Shown here one piece after another: positions 17,082 through 25,806 of a stretch of 64,000 nt of DNA; the first letter of the stretch is position 1; every line of letters begins with the position of its first letter. The notes under the pieces were generated by a model, which worked only from the letters and a program-made list of their open reading frames with translations, ran no database searches and had not been told where the DNA came from. This stretch comes from Dictyobacter formicarum (GTDB lineage Bacteria > Chloroflexota > Ktedonobacteria > Ktedonobacterales > Ktedonobacteraceae). The stretch lies in assembly GCF_016587435.1 (NCBI RefSeq), contig NZ_BNJJ01000017.1:62001-126000 (forward strand), in the 5' to 3' direction. A program made the translations under genes and the position numbers.

Positions 17082-18488
17082 TTAGGTGGCGGCGATTTTT
17101 GCGCGCAGTAGCCAGAGGAGGATGAAGCCGGCGATGATCCAGGTTCCGACGACGAGCGGCACGAAGCTGAGTGGGGCGGGGCCTGGTGAGGCGAAGGCGG
17201 CGACAAAGATGGCTCCTATCAGCAGGGTGCTCAGCGTTGGGATTAGCAGGTGGCGGATGGGTTTGAACTGGCTGCGGCGCTGGCGCCAGAAGAAGCGGAT
17301 GCAGGCTATGTTGACCAGGATATAGATGGGTAAAATGAAGAGCGCATCCAGTGTGCCCAGGAAGGAAAAAGCGGTGATGGGCGTCATAAAGATGCCCATA
17401 GGGATACCGCAGGCCAGGGCGAAGACGCACAGCAGGGTGACGGCGCCGATCGGCGTCTGGTGGGTGGCATGCATCAGCGCGGTCCAGCGTGGTAGCAGGC
17501 CATCGCGTCCCACGGTGTAGATGATGCGCGCGCCACCGTTGATGATAGCCAGGGCCGCGCTAAAGAACGAGAGCGTCCCGGCCAGATCGATGATGCTGGC
17601 AAAGATGCTACCGCTGAAGTGGCGGCCGAGTGTATCAAAGGGCGCAGGGTCATTGGCATAGCCGCTAGCCATGTTGTTGATGCCATAGCCAAGCGTCGCT
17701 ACATAGGCCATCAGCACATAGAAGGCTCCCACTACCAGCATCGAGCCAAAGACCGCTCGCGGAATATTACGATGAGGATTGCTGGTCTCCTCGCCCAGCG
17801 TGGCCGCTGTTTCAAAGCCAATAAAGCTCAGCACCGCCAGGATAATGCCAACCGTCAGGTCGCCGTTTTTGGGCACCTGGCTGACGCTGAACGGGGCCGC
17901 GCTCAAGCCACCCTGACCGCCTACATGGAAGAGAATCAGCAGCGCCAGTATCAGGCAGATGCCGATCTCAAAGGCCAGCAAGGTCATATCCACGCTCAAC
18001 GATTGGCGGATACCTGTATAGCAAAGGGCAAAGACGATGCCGACAGCCAGCACAAACCAGAAGATCCAGCTGACCTGCAGGCCAAACCAGCGCTGCATCA
18101 GGGCCTGTATATTAGCGCTCATCAATACAAAAGAATAGGGCGCTCCCGTCGCGACGGCGATCAAGCCCAGCCAGCCAGTCAAAAAGCCCCAGTGGGGACT
18201 GAGTGCTTCACGAACATAGGTATAGGCCGAGCCACTGGAGGGCAATTCGCGCGACAGCTCGCTATACTGGTTGGCTACCAGCAGGGCCACAATAAAGCCA
18301 ATCACATAGCAGAGGGGAACGGCCGCGCCCACCACGCTGGCCTGGGGAATCGTATTAAAGAAAATCGAAGCCGCCGGCGACATCACAGCCACCGAAATCA
18401 CCACCGCATGGCGCAGACCAAGTATCCCTTTTCCCAGTGCGGGCGCCGTTGTCGTGGTTGCAGGCACAGGGGATGACGCATCACTCAT
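17082..18488 (-). CDS. APC-family amino acid permease
   Basis: A 468-residue inner-membrane transporter with about 12 predicted hydrophobic helices. The N-terminal APC signature is clear: HAVVISVAVMSPAASIFF, YVIGFIVALLVANQYSELS and the LPSSGSAYTYV helix turn. A mid-protein IGFETAATLGEE segment corresponds to the conserved helix-6 region of APC carriers. Substrate is unknown; from its operon it may import the amino acid handled by the PLP enzyme. The ATG at 18488 follows AAGGAG by seven bases. It is the last gene of the four-gene operon from 21790. The stop abuts the 16.6-17.1 kb repeat region. Confidence 0.9.
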   Translation of the reverse strand: MSDASSPVPATTTTAPALGKGILGLRHAVVISVAVMSPAASIFFNTIPQASVVGAAVPLCYVIGFIVALLVANQYSELSRELPSSGSAYTYVREALSPHWGFLTGWLGLIAVATGAPYSFVLMSANIQALMQRWFGLQVSWIFWFVLAVGIVFALCYTGIRQSLSVDMTLLAFEIGICLILALLILFHVGGQGGLSAAPFSVSQVPKNGDLTVGIILAVLSFIGFETAATLGEETSNPHRNIPRAVFGSMLVVGAFYVLMAYVATLGYGINNMASGYANDPAPFDTLGRHFSGSIFASIIDLAGTLSFFSAALAIINGGARIIYTVGRDGLLPRWTALMHATHQTPIGAVTLLCVFALACGIPMGIFMTPITAFSFLGTLDALFILPIYILVNIACIRFFWRQRRSQFKPIRHLLIPTLSTLLIGAIFVAAFASPGPAPLSFVPLVVGTWIIAGFILLWLLRAKIAAT

Positions 18489-18523
18489 GGGAGCACTCCT
18501 TGCAGACAAACAGTAATGGACAA

Positions 18524-19849
18524 TCAAAGCGATGCTGGTATGCTGGCCGCGAACAGACTGCGTAAATAGGCATTGAGGAAGGTGCCCTGTGGATCAAGTG
18601 AGGCCCGTACACGCTGGAAATCATGCCAGTGGGGATAGAGTTGCGCCAGGCTGTTTGCATCCTGCGTATGAAGCTTACCCCAGTGGGGCCGTCCCTGATA
18701 GCGCTTAAAGATCGCCTCGATCTGCTGAAAATACTCGCGATAGGGCATTCCTTTATACATATGCACCGCCACATATGCGGATGTGCGCTGGTAGGCCGGA
18801 CTCAGCCAGATATCATCGGCCTGAACAAAGCGGCACTCTACTGGAAAATGCACCCTGATATGGTGGGTCTCGATACTCTGCTTGATCTCTTGCAGCACCG
18901 TCTGGAAATGCTCAGCCGGAATGTTATACTCCATCTCCTGAAAGCGCACCGCACGCGGCGTGGCATAGAGCCGGTGGCTGTAATCCACCTCATCCACCGT
19001 AGCAATGCCCTGGGCCGACACCTTGCTAATCGTAGGTGTCAAAGACGGCAGCAGGCGGCACCCCTCAGAGAGCAGCCAGTACAGACCATTTTCCAGCACC
19101 ACCTTATTGAAGCGCCCCCACAGATTGTTACCGGTGACTGCAGCCTGCGTCTCATTCAAAAACTTTGCCTGCACCCACTCCGTATGCGGCATCCAGAAGA
19201 ACTCGAAATGGTTATTGTTATTCTTATAGTCTTCAAGATGCTCCAGGCACGTAGCGAGTCGTTCACGATGGCTCTTGAACCGGAGGCGCTTGGCTGGTAC
19301 CACTCGCAGCTTAATTCTGACGATCACGCCCAGCAATCCCAGCGAGATCTGGGCGGCCTTAAAGATCTCTGGATTTTGGTGGGCTGAACACTCCAGGATC
19401 TCGCCGCTGGCGGTCACCAGCGTCAGGGCCTCGACCTGCGTGGCTAGATTGCCAAAGCAGATACCCGTACCATGCGTGCCGGTACTGATGGCGCCCGCGA
19501 TACTCTGCATATCGATATCGCCCAGATTCGCCTGGGCCACGCCCTGGGCCAGCAAAGCCTCGCCCAGCAACTTCAGGCGCGTCCCTCCCAGCACTGTGGC
19601 AGTGCCATGCTCCGCATCGACCTTCTCAACGCCCTGCAGGTTATCCAGCGAGAGCAAAATATCATCGGTCTCGACCAGTGGAGTAAACGAGTGGCCATCT
19701 CCCACCGCCCGAACGTGGCGCCCCATGCGGTTATAGTAGCTGAGCAAGTGAGCCAGCTCAGCGATGCTGGACGGTTTCACCAGTTGTCGGAGGCTGGAAC
19801 GGACAGAGCCGGACCAGTTGTGCCAGTGTTGTGTCTGTTCTGTCGCCAT
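18524..19849 (-). CDS. FAD-linked oxidoreductase of the aldonolactone/alditol oxidase family
   Basis: A 441-residue VAO-type flavoprotein. The N-terminal FAD domain shows AVGDGHSFTPL, whose GHS histidine is the usual covalent flavin attachment site. It also has the nucleotide-binding IAGAISTGTHGTG and SLGLLGVIVRI segments. The C-terminal ALO domain ends with HWGKLH and the family's DPQGTFLN. Relatives oxidise L-gulono-1,4-lactone, D-arabinono-1,4-lactone, xylitol or other polyols with oxygen or another acceptor. The substrate is not determinable. AGGAG sits upstream of the ATG at 19849. The neighbours in the operon are an alanine-racemase-fold deaminase/aldolase and an APC permease. Confidence 0.88.
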   Translation of the reverse strand: MATEQTQHWHNWSGSVRSSLRQLVKPSSIAELAHLLSYYNRMGRHVRAVGDGHSFTPLVETDDILLSLDNLQGVEKVDAEHGTATVLGGTRLKLLGEALLAQGVAQANLGDIDMQSIAGAISTGTHGTGICFGNLATQVEALTLVTASGEILECSAHQNPEIFKAAQISLGLLGVIVRIKLRVVPAKRLRFKSHRERLATCLEHLEDYKNNNNHFEFFWMPHTEWVQAKFLNETQAAVTGNNLWGRFNKVVLENGLYWLLSEGCRLLPSLTPTISKVSAQGIATVDEVDYSHRLYATPRAVRFQEMEYNIPAEHFQTVLQEIKQSIETHHIRVHFPVECRFVQADDIWLSPAYQRTSAYVAVHMYKGMPYREYFQQIEAIFKRYQGRPHWGKLHTQDANSLAQLYPHWHDFQRVRASLDPQGTFLNAYLRSLFAASIPASL

Positions 19850-19912
19850 TGACTTCTCCTCGCATAAAATAAAAAGAATGAGCACATCGTGATAGATACG
19901 GTTTAATCGATG

Positions 19913-21154
19913 TTATAGGAAGCATTGTCCGTCGCCGCGATAGGTCGTGATTTCGTCTATGACCGCGCCATTAGAGATGAGCAACAGGGAGTTAAAGCGC
20001 TCGCACAGTTCGCCGGCTTTACTATGGCGTAGCAGGATCGGATCACCCGGTTTGAGGACTTCTGATCCGGCATAATGAATGGGAGTCTGGACCTCGCCAG
20101 CGCCTTCCAGCGGCTCCAGGCGTGCTCCGGTGGGCAGATACGGTTGTGGTAATTTATCGCGACCCACGGCACCCGAGGCGATATAGCCGCCACCCAGGCA
20201 GGTATAGATCGTGGGCGTCGCCCGGCGCACAATTTCAAGCGCAAAGCCGGCCGCCGGCTGATAGCGGAAGTCGCGATAATTATCGAACAGGGAGGGCGCA
20301 TAGAAGCCGGAGCCGACCGTGATCTCGGTCACAGCGGCCTCGGCGCGGGTGGTATGGATGCTGCCGGTGCCCCCACCATTCACAAAGCGTAGCGGGGGAA
20401 GGATATAGCTCTGGATCAAATCAAAGGCGGCGGCCCGGCGCGCGGCCGCCTCGCGGATCGAGCGCTGCTTCAAGTAGCGGACCACGGCATTTTTGGCCGC
20501 ACTTTTGGGATAATTATCGCCCACTCCCGCCACCTGAGCCTCATAGCCCATAATCCCATCCAGCAGCACATGGGGAGCAGCCGCAATGCTATCCAGCACC
20601 GGCTGCATCTGATCCGGCGTGCACAGGGGACTGCGCCAGACTCCAACGTGGAGCTTGGGCAGATGCAAGGCCATATCCAGGTCCAGGCAGACCGGGATCG
20701 TAACCTCGTGGCGGCTGGCTACCATCTCAATCCGGGTGATATGCTCCACGCTATCGATCATCAACGTAATCCGCGTCCCTTGCTTGATCTCCTCGGCTAC
20801 CGCCGAGATATCCTGCTCGTGCCAGGTGGGATAGCCCAGCAACAGATCATCAAAGCCCTGGGATGCCAGGTAGACCGCTTCCCGGGCCGTAAAGCACATG
20901 ATGCCCTGAAAACAGGGGTCGGCTGCCAGGATACGTTTGAGCGCCGCCACGCTACGCACCGATTTTGAGGCCACGCGGATACGCTTCCCGCCAGCCCGAG
21001 CCGCCACAGCACGAATATTCTGCTCCAACAGGTCCAGATCCAGATAGGCCAGCGGAAACGTGCGCCCCGCCAGAGCTTTCTTATAGTATTGATAGTCACG
21101 TGGCTCCTGCGTCTGCGAAGGAGAGCGCGCGGGGGGATCGGTAGATATGTTCAT
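19913..21154 (-). CDS. PLP-dependent amino acid deaminase/aldolase (D-threonine aldolase / D-serine dehydratase-like)
   Basis: A 413-residue fold-type III PLP enzyme: an N-terminal alanine-racemase barrel and a C-terminal D-serine dehydratase-like domain. The barrel begins FPLAYLDLDLLEQNIRAVA, with the PLP lysine in IRVASKSVRS. The C-terminal metal site is visible as RHSKAGELCERF, giving the His and Cys pair used for zinc in D-serine dehydratases. Members cleave or deaminate D-3-hydroxyamino acids. The start follows AAAGGAG. It is 21 bases after the TetR stop, so it is the first structural gene of the operon; with the permease this suggests use of an external hydroxy-amino acid. Confidence 0.85.
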   Translation of the reverse strand: MNISTDPPARSPSQTQEPRDYQYYKKALAGRTFPLAYLDLDLLEQNIRAVAARAGGKRIRVASKSVRSVAALKRILAADPCFQGIMCFTAREAVYLASQGFDDLLLGYPTWHEQDISAVAEEIKQGTRITLMIDSVEHITRIEMVASRHEVTIPVCLDLDMALHLPKLHVGVWRSPLCTPDQMQPVLDSIAAAPHVLLDGIMGYEAQVAGVGDNYPKSAAKNAVVRYLKQRSIREAAARRAAAFDLIQSYILPPLRFVNGGGTGSIHTTRAEAAVTEITVGSGFYAPSLFDNYRDFRYQPAAGFALEIVRRATPTIYTCLGGGYIASGAVGRDKLPQPYLPTGARLEPLEGAGEVQTPIHYAGSEVLKPGDPILLRHSKAGELCERFNSLLLISNGAVIDEITTYRGDGQCFL

Positions 21155-21175
21155 ATGGCGTGGCTCCTTTATCTA

Positions 21176-21790
21176 CTATGATGGTTGCCCGGTTGGATGT
21201 AGCGCCAATAAGGTGACCGACGTAATCAAGTGTGCCAGGTCGCGTCGAGCCCTGGTCGTATCGCGATCGCTAATAAATTGCAGGATCAAGCCATCGATGC
21301 CGGCGACCACAAAGCGTGCCAACTCGGCTGAGGAGATAGAGCAGGTCTGGCCCGTGGCTTGTATAGCCGTCTCAAATAACGTCTCAACGACCGTGCAATA
21401 GCCATCGTACTGTTGCCGGGCCAGCCACGCCGACTCAGGATGGCGCAAGGCGTAAAGCGTCAACTCATACTGAATGACCTGCTGCACTGGGTGCGACTCA
21501 ACATAGGCCCAGAACGCCTGCAAGCTATGCGCGATCATCTCCGGCAGCGTCCGACCATCCTGCTCCACCATCCCCGCGATCTCGGCTGTTTGCTGCATCA
21601 ACGTCTGCAGCACTGCAAACAGCAGCTCATCCTTACTACCGAAATAGTAGCGCAGCATCGCCTGATTGACCTGCGCCTCGCTAGCTATCTTACGCGTCGT
21701 GGTCTCAGCGATCCCATCGCGCTCCAGTACCCGCAGTGCCGCCTCAATAATCCCCGCCCGTCGCGCGCTGACCGGCTCTAACTTGACCAC
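21176..21790 (-). CDS. TetR-family repressor of the deaminase operon
   Basis: A 204-residue regulator. The HTH is clear: IIEAALRVLERDGIAETTTRKIA, then EAQVNQAMLRYYFGSKDEL. The C-terminal ligand-binding part is helical. The start is GTG at 21790, five bases after AAAGGGA; an upstream TTG is less likely. A perfect 20-bp palindrome lies 25 bases upstream of the start, the expected place for autoregulation. As first gene of the four-gene operon (21790 to 17082), it would control all of it. The effector is presumably a substrate of the deaminase or oxidase, which is inference. Confidence 0.88.
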   Translation of the reverse strand: MVKLEPVSARRAGIIEAALRVLERDGIAETTTRKIASEAQVNQAMLRYYFGSKDELLFAVLQTLMQQTAEIAGMVEQDGRTLPEMIAHSLQAFWAYVESHPVQQVIQYELTLYALRHPESAWLARQQYDGYCTVVETLFETAIQATGQTCSISSAELARFVVAGIDGLILQFISDRDTTRARRDLAHLITSVTLLALHPTGQPS

Positions 21791-21814
21791 GCTGATCCCT
21801 TTCTCTCTCAAAAA

Positions 21815-21834
21815 TTATTCAATCGATTGAATAA
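21815..21834. promoter_or_regulatory. Palindromic TetR operator
   Basis: ttattcaatcgattgaataa is a perfect 20-bp palindrome directly upstream of the tetR GTG at 21790. Its position and symmetry fit autorepression of the operon. Confidence 0.75.
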
Positions 21835-21937
21835 ATGGTAACCAGTAAAACGGGATAAGTCAAGGGAAAGTGACACTTGAAACGAATGCTTTACTTTTTC
21901 TCTTTAGCCTATTAAAATGGCGAAAAGAGCCTTATTG

Positions 21938-22429
21938 ATGAAATATAGAATGATATGTAATGGCTATAGAATTAGCATTGAAAAACGGTCCAAATCAACT
22001 GGCTTCTTAATAAAAGTGAGTATGGTCTGCCTGTATACATGTATACTTCTGATTTTAATTTTGATTGGCATCACGTTATATGTTCATCAGCCATTTGACT
22101 CAACAGTTATTACCACTCTCCTGTTAATTTTTATAGGCATATTTGTATTTGCGATATTAATTGTAGTCATGACGTTGGGTATCACTGTATTGATTGATTC
22201 TGTAGCCATTACTGCTACTGAGTATGATCTACAGGTGCAGAAAGGTTTTTGGAAGCGGAAAGTATCCTGGCAGCAGGCCAGCCTGTTTGCGATTGGAGAA
22301 GATCCATATGGCACATCGCAATGGGTGGAGCTTTCAAGCGCGACGACCATTCTGCGCTGGCTCCATGAGGGCGGCCCGACAAAAGGAGAATACCTTGTTA
22401 TTGTATGCTGGCAAAGCCCGCCCCCGTAG
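21938..22429 (+). CDS. Small membrane protein, unknown function
   Basis: A 163-residue protein with two strongly hydrophobic helices (about residues 25-50 and 60-90). They are followed by a soluble segment containing YDLQVQKGFWKRKVSWQQASLF and TSQWVELSSATTILRW, which resembles a bacterial PH-like/photosystem-assembly membrane domain in layout only. The ribosome site is weak, and the choice between starts at 21917, 21938 and 21950 is uncertain. The C-terminal CWQSPPP looks abrupt and another frame remains open, so a 3' frameshift is possible. It converges with the broken serine hydrolase. Confidence 0.45.
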   Translation: MKYRMICNGYRISIEKRSKSTGFLIKVSMVCLYTCILLILILIGITLYVHQPFDSTVITTLLLIFIGIFVFAILIVVMTLGITVLIDSVAITATEYDLQVQKGFWKRKVSWQQASLFAIGEDPYGTSQWVELSSATTILRWLHEGGPTKGEYLVIVCWQSPPP

Positions 22430-22456
22430 CGGACAGGCTTTGCGATAATTCTCGGC

Positions 22457-23356
22457 TTAACCCTGTTTCCTGGTGGCGTTGAATGAACGGTAGATCGGTA
22501 TAAGCAATGTGAGCGCGTTGAAGACTCCATCCTGCTCATTGGCAAAATGAACCTCGATCTCATCATCCTGGCTTGCGTAGTACGCTGTCTCGCTGATTGG
22601 CTGCAAGCTATCTTCGATGACACCTCGTAGTGTCAGTCGGTCCTCATCGCGTCCTATCTCTACTGAGCGGCCATCTTCGGTTATATATGTTCCTGCCGCT
22701 TTGTCGAGCAGTGCTGTACCTGGTGTCACAGGGGTATGTGTTACCGCAGGGATGTCAAAGAGGTGACGTGCTATCTTGCGGGTAATTTTTTCGACAGCAA
22801 TCTCTGGAGCATTTGCCAGCACAGCGATCATCGCCTGATCGTCGACAAAACGCGCCAGGAGTGTATGGAAGCCATGAATGCCTCCTCCATGTCCGATGAG
22901 ACGATGACCTTTATATTCGGTGATACGCAGGCCGAAGCCATATGGCTCTGTCCGACCATCATTCAATTGGACCGGTGTATACATCAATTCTTGCGCGGCT
23001 GCATCGAGCAGGCGTTCTTCACGTAGAGCGGCATCCCAGCGTATCAAATCCTCTACCGTTGAACCGAGTGAGCCCGCCGCATAGGGAATCATCATATTGA
23101 GATACTCGGCCTGCCGATATCCCTGCTGTGTTTTCGCATATCCGCTGGCTCGTCGCGGAATAATCGTCTCATTATGCATATAGTAGGAATGGTTCATGTC
23201 CAGCGGCTGGAAGATGTATTGCTGAATAAATTGTTCATAGCTCATCCCCATTGCTATGCTCAAACAAACGGCGATCCCCTCACATTTCCCTTTTTCGTGC
23301 AGGGACAGAGGGTAACCGCTTAGTGCAAAATTATACTTCTTTTGGTGTAATTGCAC
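22457..23356 (-). pseudogene. Truncated serine hydrolase (class C beta-lactamase-like)
   Basis: About 300 codons corresponding to the C-terminal two-thirds of a beta-lactamase/D-Ala-D-Ala carboxypeptidase-like hydrolase. Blocks seen are MSYEQFIQQYIFQPLDMNHS, AAGSLGSTVEDLIRWDAAL, and PYGFGLRITEY with the HGGGIHGF motif that replaces KTG. The N-terminal region with the catalytic SxxK is absent, because the frame begins right at the stop of the preceding gene. The stretch where the YxN motif should be (YNFALSGYPLSLHEKGKC) is garbled. It is therefore unlikely to be catalytic. The distal C-terminal domain (residues after about 210) appears intact. Confidence 0.7.
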
Positions 23357-23784
23357 TAGCCATAGTAGTCAAGCAAATCGACCTCACCATCCCATATCCC
23401 GTAGCCATCTGGGAAGGGATCGGTGGCGAAGCGCAGGAGGTGTTGGTAGGTGTGTTGCTGGTCGAAGGGCTCATCGATGGTGAAGGGGCCATCCAGGAGC
23501 TGGAAGGCGACCGTTTTGAAGGCGTTTTGCTCTGTCCTTTCAAAAGGTTGCCCCAGGTAATCAGCGGTGGTGTCAAAGAATTCGAAACGGAGCTGCATAT
23601 CAACAGAGATTTCATAACGAAAATCGATAAGGCTGCGCATCCCCTGACATTCACCATACATCATTTGGCCGGTACCATCCTGATGAAATTCGATTGCCAG
23701 CAGGAAGTCATCCCACTGGAGTCCAGCATTCCAGCGCTGGGCAGTGTGGAGAATATTTTTGACCTGTTCAATTGTTTTATCCAT
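23356..23784 (-). CDS. Hypothetical protein of 142 residues
   Basis: A soluble acidic protein starting MDKTIEQVKNILHTAQRW. ATG follows AAAGG by seven bases. It shows an alternating beta-rich centre (FLLAIEFHQDGTGQMMYG, MQLRFEFFDTTADYLGQPF) and a C-terminus with DGYGIWDGEVDLLDYYG. No known motif is recognised. Its stop codon overlaps the first base of the truncated hydrolase, suggesting the deletion junction lies here. Confidence 0.6.
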   Translation of the reverse strand: MDKTIEQVKNILHTAQRWNAGLQWDDFLLAIEFHQDGTGQMMYGECQGMRSLIDFRYEISVDMQLRFEFFDTTADYLGQPFERTEQNAFKTVAFQLLDGPFTIDEPFDQQHTYQHLLRFATDPFPDGYGIWDGEVDLLDYYG

Positions 23785-23992
23785 CAAAGAACCTTTCTTC
23801 GACTTCTGGTGCTGCTTGATGGCAGCGAGTATTTACTTGAATGTGGTGTTGTGCATACAATAAAAAGAACGAGCAGACGCTAAATAGTGTGATCGCTCTG
23901 TGACTCATGTATTTCCACGTGCAATTTTTGATGCTCCAGATATCCTTCATGGTGATGGACTGAACTTTGTGATTCTTGACTGGGAGCTGCTG

Positions 23993-25759
23993 ATGAGTGA
24001 AATGAGCGCTGACTCTCTGGTAAGTATACTGGCCCTGGTAGGCGTGGTCATTATTATCGCTTCCCTTCTCTCTGGCGTAATTGAGAAGAGTGGTTTCCCC
24101 CAGGTGGCGGCCTTTCTGGCTCTGGGCGCGGCACTGGGTCCTGTTGGGCTGAACATGCTGCATATTACGCTGGACTCACCTATCCTACATATCGTATCAA
24201 CCCTGAGCCTGGCGCTGGTCTTATTTACCGATGCCATCGCATTGGATTTTTCTGAGATCAGGAAAGCCGGATTGCTGGTTCTTCTTGTGCTTGGGCCAGG
24301 CACGTTGCTCTCGGCTTTCCTGATTGGTGTTGCGGGATGGGGGTTGCTCGGGCTGGCGCCCGCGGCCGCGGCACTGGTGGGAGCCGCGCTGGCCTCTACT
24401 GATCCGGTATTGCTGCGTGGTCTACTGCGCCGCGAGGAGGTCCCTTCAACCGCGCGCCTGGTGTTGCGCCTGGAGAGCGGCCTGAACGACATTGTACTGC
24501 TGCCAATCGTGCTGGTGGCTATGGTCTTCTTATCTCCCCATGCCTCCACTACCCCGGCCGACTGGGCAAGGCTGGCGCTCGACCTCCTGATCCTGGGACC
24601 AGGCGCTGGCGTCCTGGTGGGGGTCGTTGGTGTGGCCACACTTGATCTGATCCGCAAGCGTGTCAGTATTCGACGAGACTACGAGTCGATCTACTCGCTG
24701 GGTATCGCCTTTGCCGCCTACGCGGCCGCGGAAGCTGTGCATGGTAGCGGCTTCCTGGCAGCCTTCGCTGCTGGCCTGACCATCTCGCTACTCGATGTCG
24801 AGCTCTGCGATTGTTTCCTGGAGTACGGTGAGACAACGGCAGAAATGACCCTGCTCTTTACCTTCGTGCTCTTCGGCAGTTCACTGATCTGGAGCGGCCT
24901 GACGCAGATCAGCGGCATGGTGATTCTGTTTGCCCTGCTCGCGTTGCTGGTGCGCCCGGTCGCTTTCCTGATCTCCCTGGTACGCGTGAAGCTTTCGCTG
25001 CGTGATCGTCTGCTGATTTCCTGGTTTGGGCCACGAGGGCTCAGCTCCCTGCTGCTGATACTTCTGCCTGTCTTTGCGGGCCTGCCAGGTGCGCAGGCAC
25101 TGTTTCCGATCTGTTCTCTGGTCGTGATCCTTTCCGTCATCGTGCATGGAAGCGCGCCCATGTTCCTGCTGGCTCGTAAGAAGCGTCGCAGCTCGTCTCT
25201 TCCGCACGAAAAAGGACCGGGTAACGAACCAGCGAGTGCGTGCGCGTTTGAAGGTGAACACAGGCTAGGAGACGAACCCGCGAAGGAGCGTCCGCGCCGG
25301 CTGCCTGTCGCGGTTCCTGTTCTGTCCCCACCCAAACCTGCAGAGGAGCAGCAGGACGGCACTGCTAGTGTCCGAACGGAGGTGGCGGAGCCGGTGAAAG
25401 AGGGCCGGCCGCTATCCTCGATTCGCATCTCGGTTGATGAGCTGCGCGATCTCTGGCGCAGGAAAGATCCGGTCATTATCCTGGATGTGCGCAAGCTCCG
25501 TCCCTATGGGGCAAGCTCCGAGCAGGCTAAAGGCGCCATCCGCCTCTCGCCTGAGAGAGCGGTGGCCCACGCAACGGAACTGGGACTGCCGCGCGACGGC
25601 TGGCTCATCGGCTACTGCACCTGACGGAACGAGGAGACAAGCGCCCGTGTGGCGCAAGAACTGAGACGAGCTGGATGGCCGCGCGCCTATGCCCTCACCG
25701 GTGGCTGGGACGCCTGGAAGGCCGCCGGATTGCCAATCGAACCGAAGCCATCTGAATAG
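23993..25759 (+). CDS. CPA1-type Na+(K+)/H+ antiporter fused to a rhodanese domain, with an in-frame TGA at the rhodanese active site
   Basis: Residues 1-400 form a cation/proton antiporter with about 12 membrane helices. The ALASTDPVLLRGLL and RLESGLNDIVLLPIVL segments carry the Asp residues of the NhaP-type ion site. A charged linker (about 405-500) leads to a rhodanese domain beginning RISVDELRDLWRRKDPVIILDVR. At codon 544 (25622-25624) the frame hits TGA in GYCT-TGA-RNEETSARVAQEL, then continues for 44 codons through ALTGGWDAWKAAGLP to TAG at 25757. Related domains have cysteine at this place (YCTC-x-NE). So the protein is either a 588-residue selenoprotein or a 543-residue product cut by a recent TGC-to-TGA change. 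The ATG at 23993 follows GGGAG. Confidence 0.8.
25641..25655 (+). promoter_or_regulatory. Candidate bacterial SECIS hairpin
   Basis: gcgcc-cgtgt-ggcgc forms a 5-bp GC stem with a 5-base loop whose second base is G. It begins 16 bases after the in-frame TGA (loop 21 bases after). The published bacterial SECIS pattern asks for a short stem-loop with G among the first two loop bases about 16-37 bases after UGA. Short GC stems also occur by chance in coding DNA. Confidence 0.4.
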
Positions 25760-25763
25760 CCAA

Positions 25764-25806
25764 TCAAGGCGTACGATCAACACAACGGATCGTACGCCTT
25801 GACTTT
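25764..25806. terminator. Bidirectional terminator after the antiporter-rhodanese gene
   Basis: tcaaggcgtacgatc (25764-25778) pairs perfectly with gatcgtacgccttga (25788-25802), followed by cttttag. It starts just after the TAG at 25757, supporting that as the real end of the upstream gene rather than the TGA at 25622. Confidence 0.88.

Noticed and set aside
17619..18476. 285-codon plus-strand ORF
   Set aside because: Antisense of the APC permease; the composition is the complement of membrane-helix codons.
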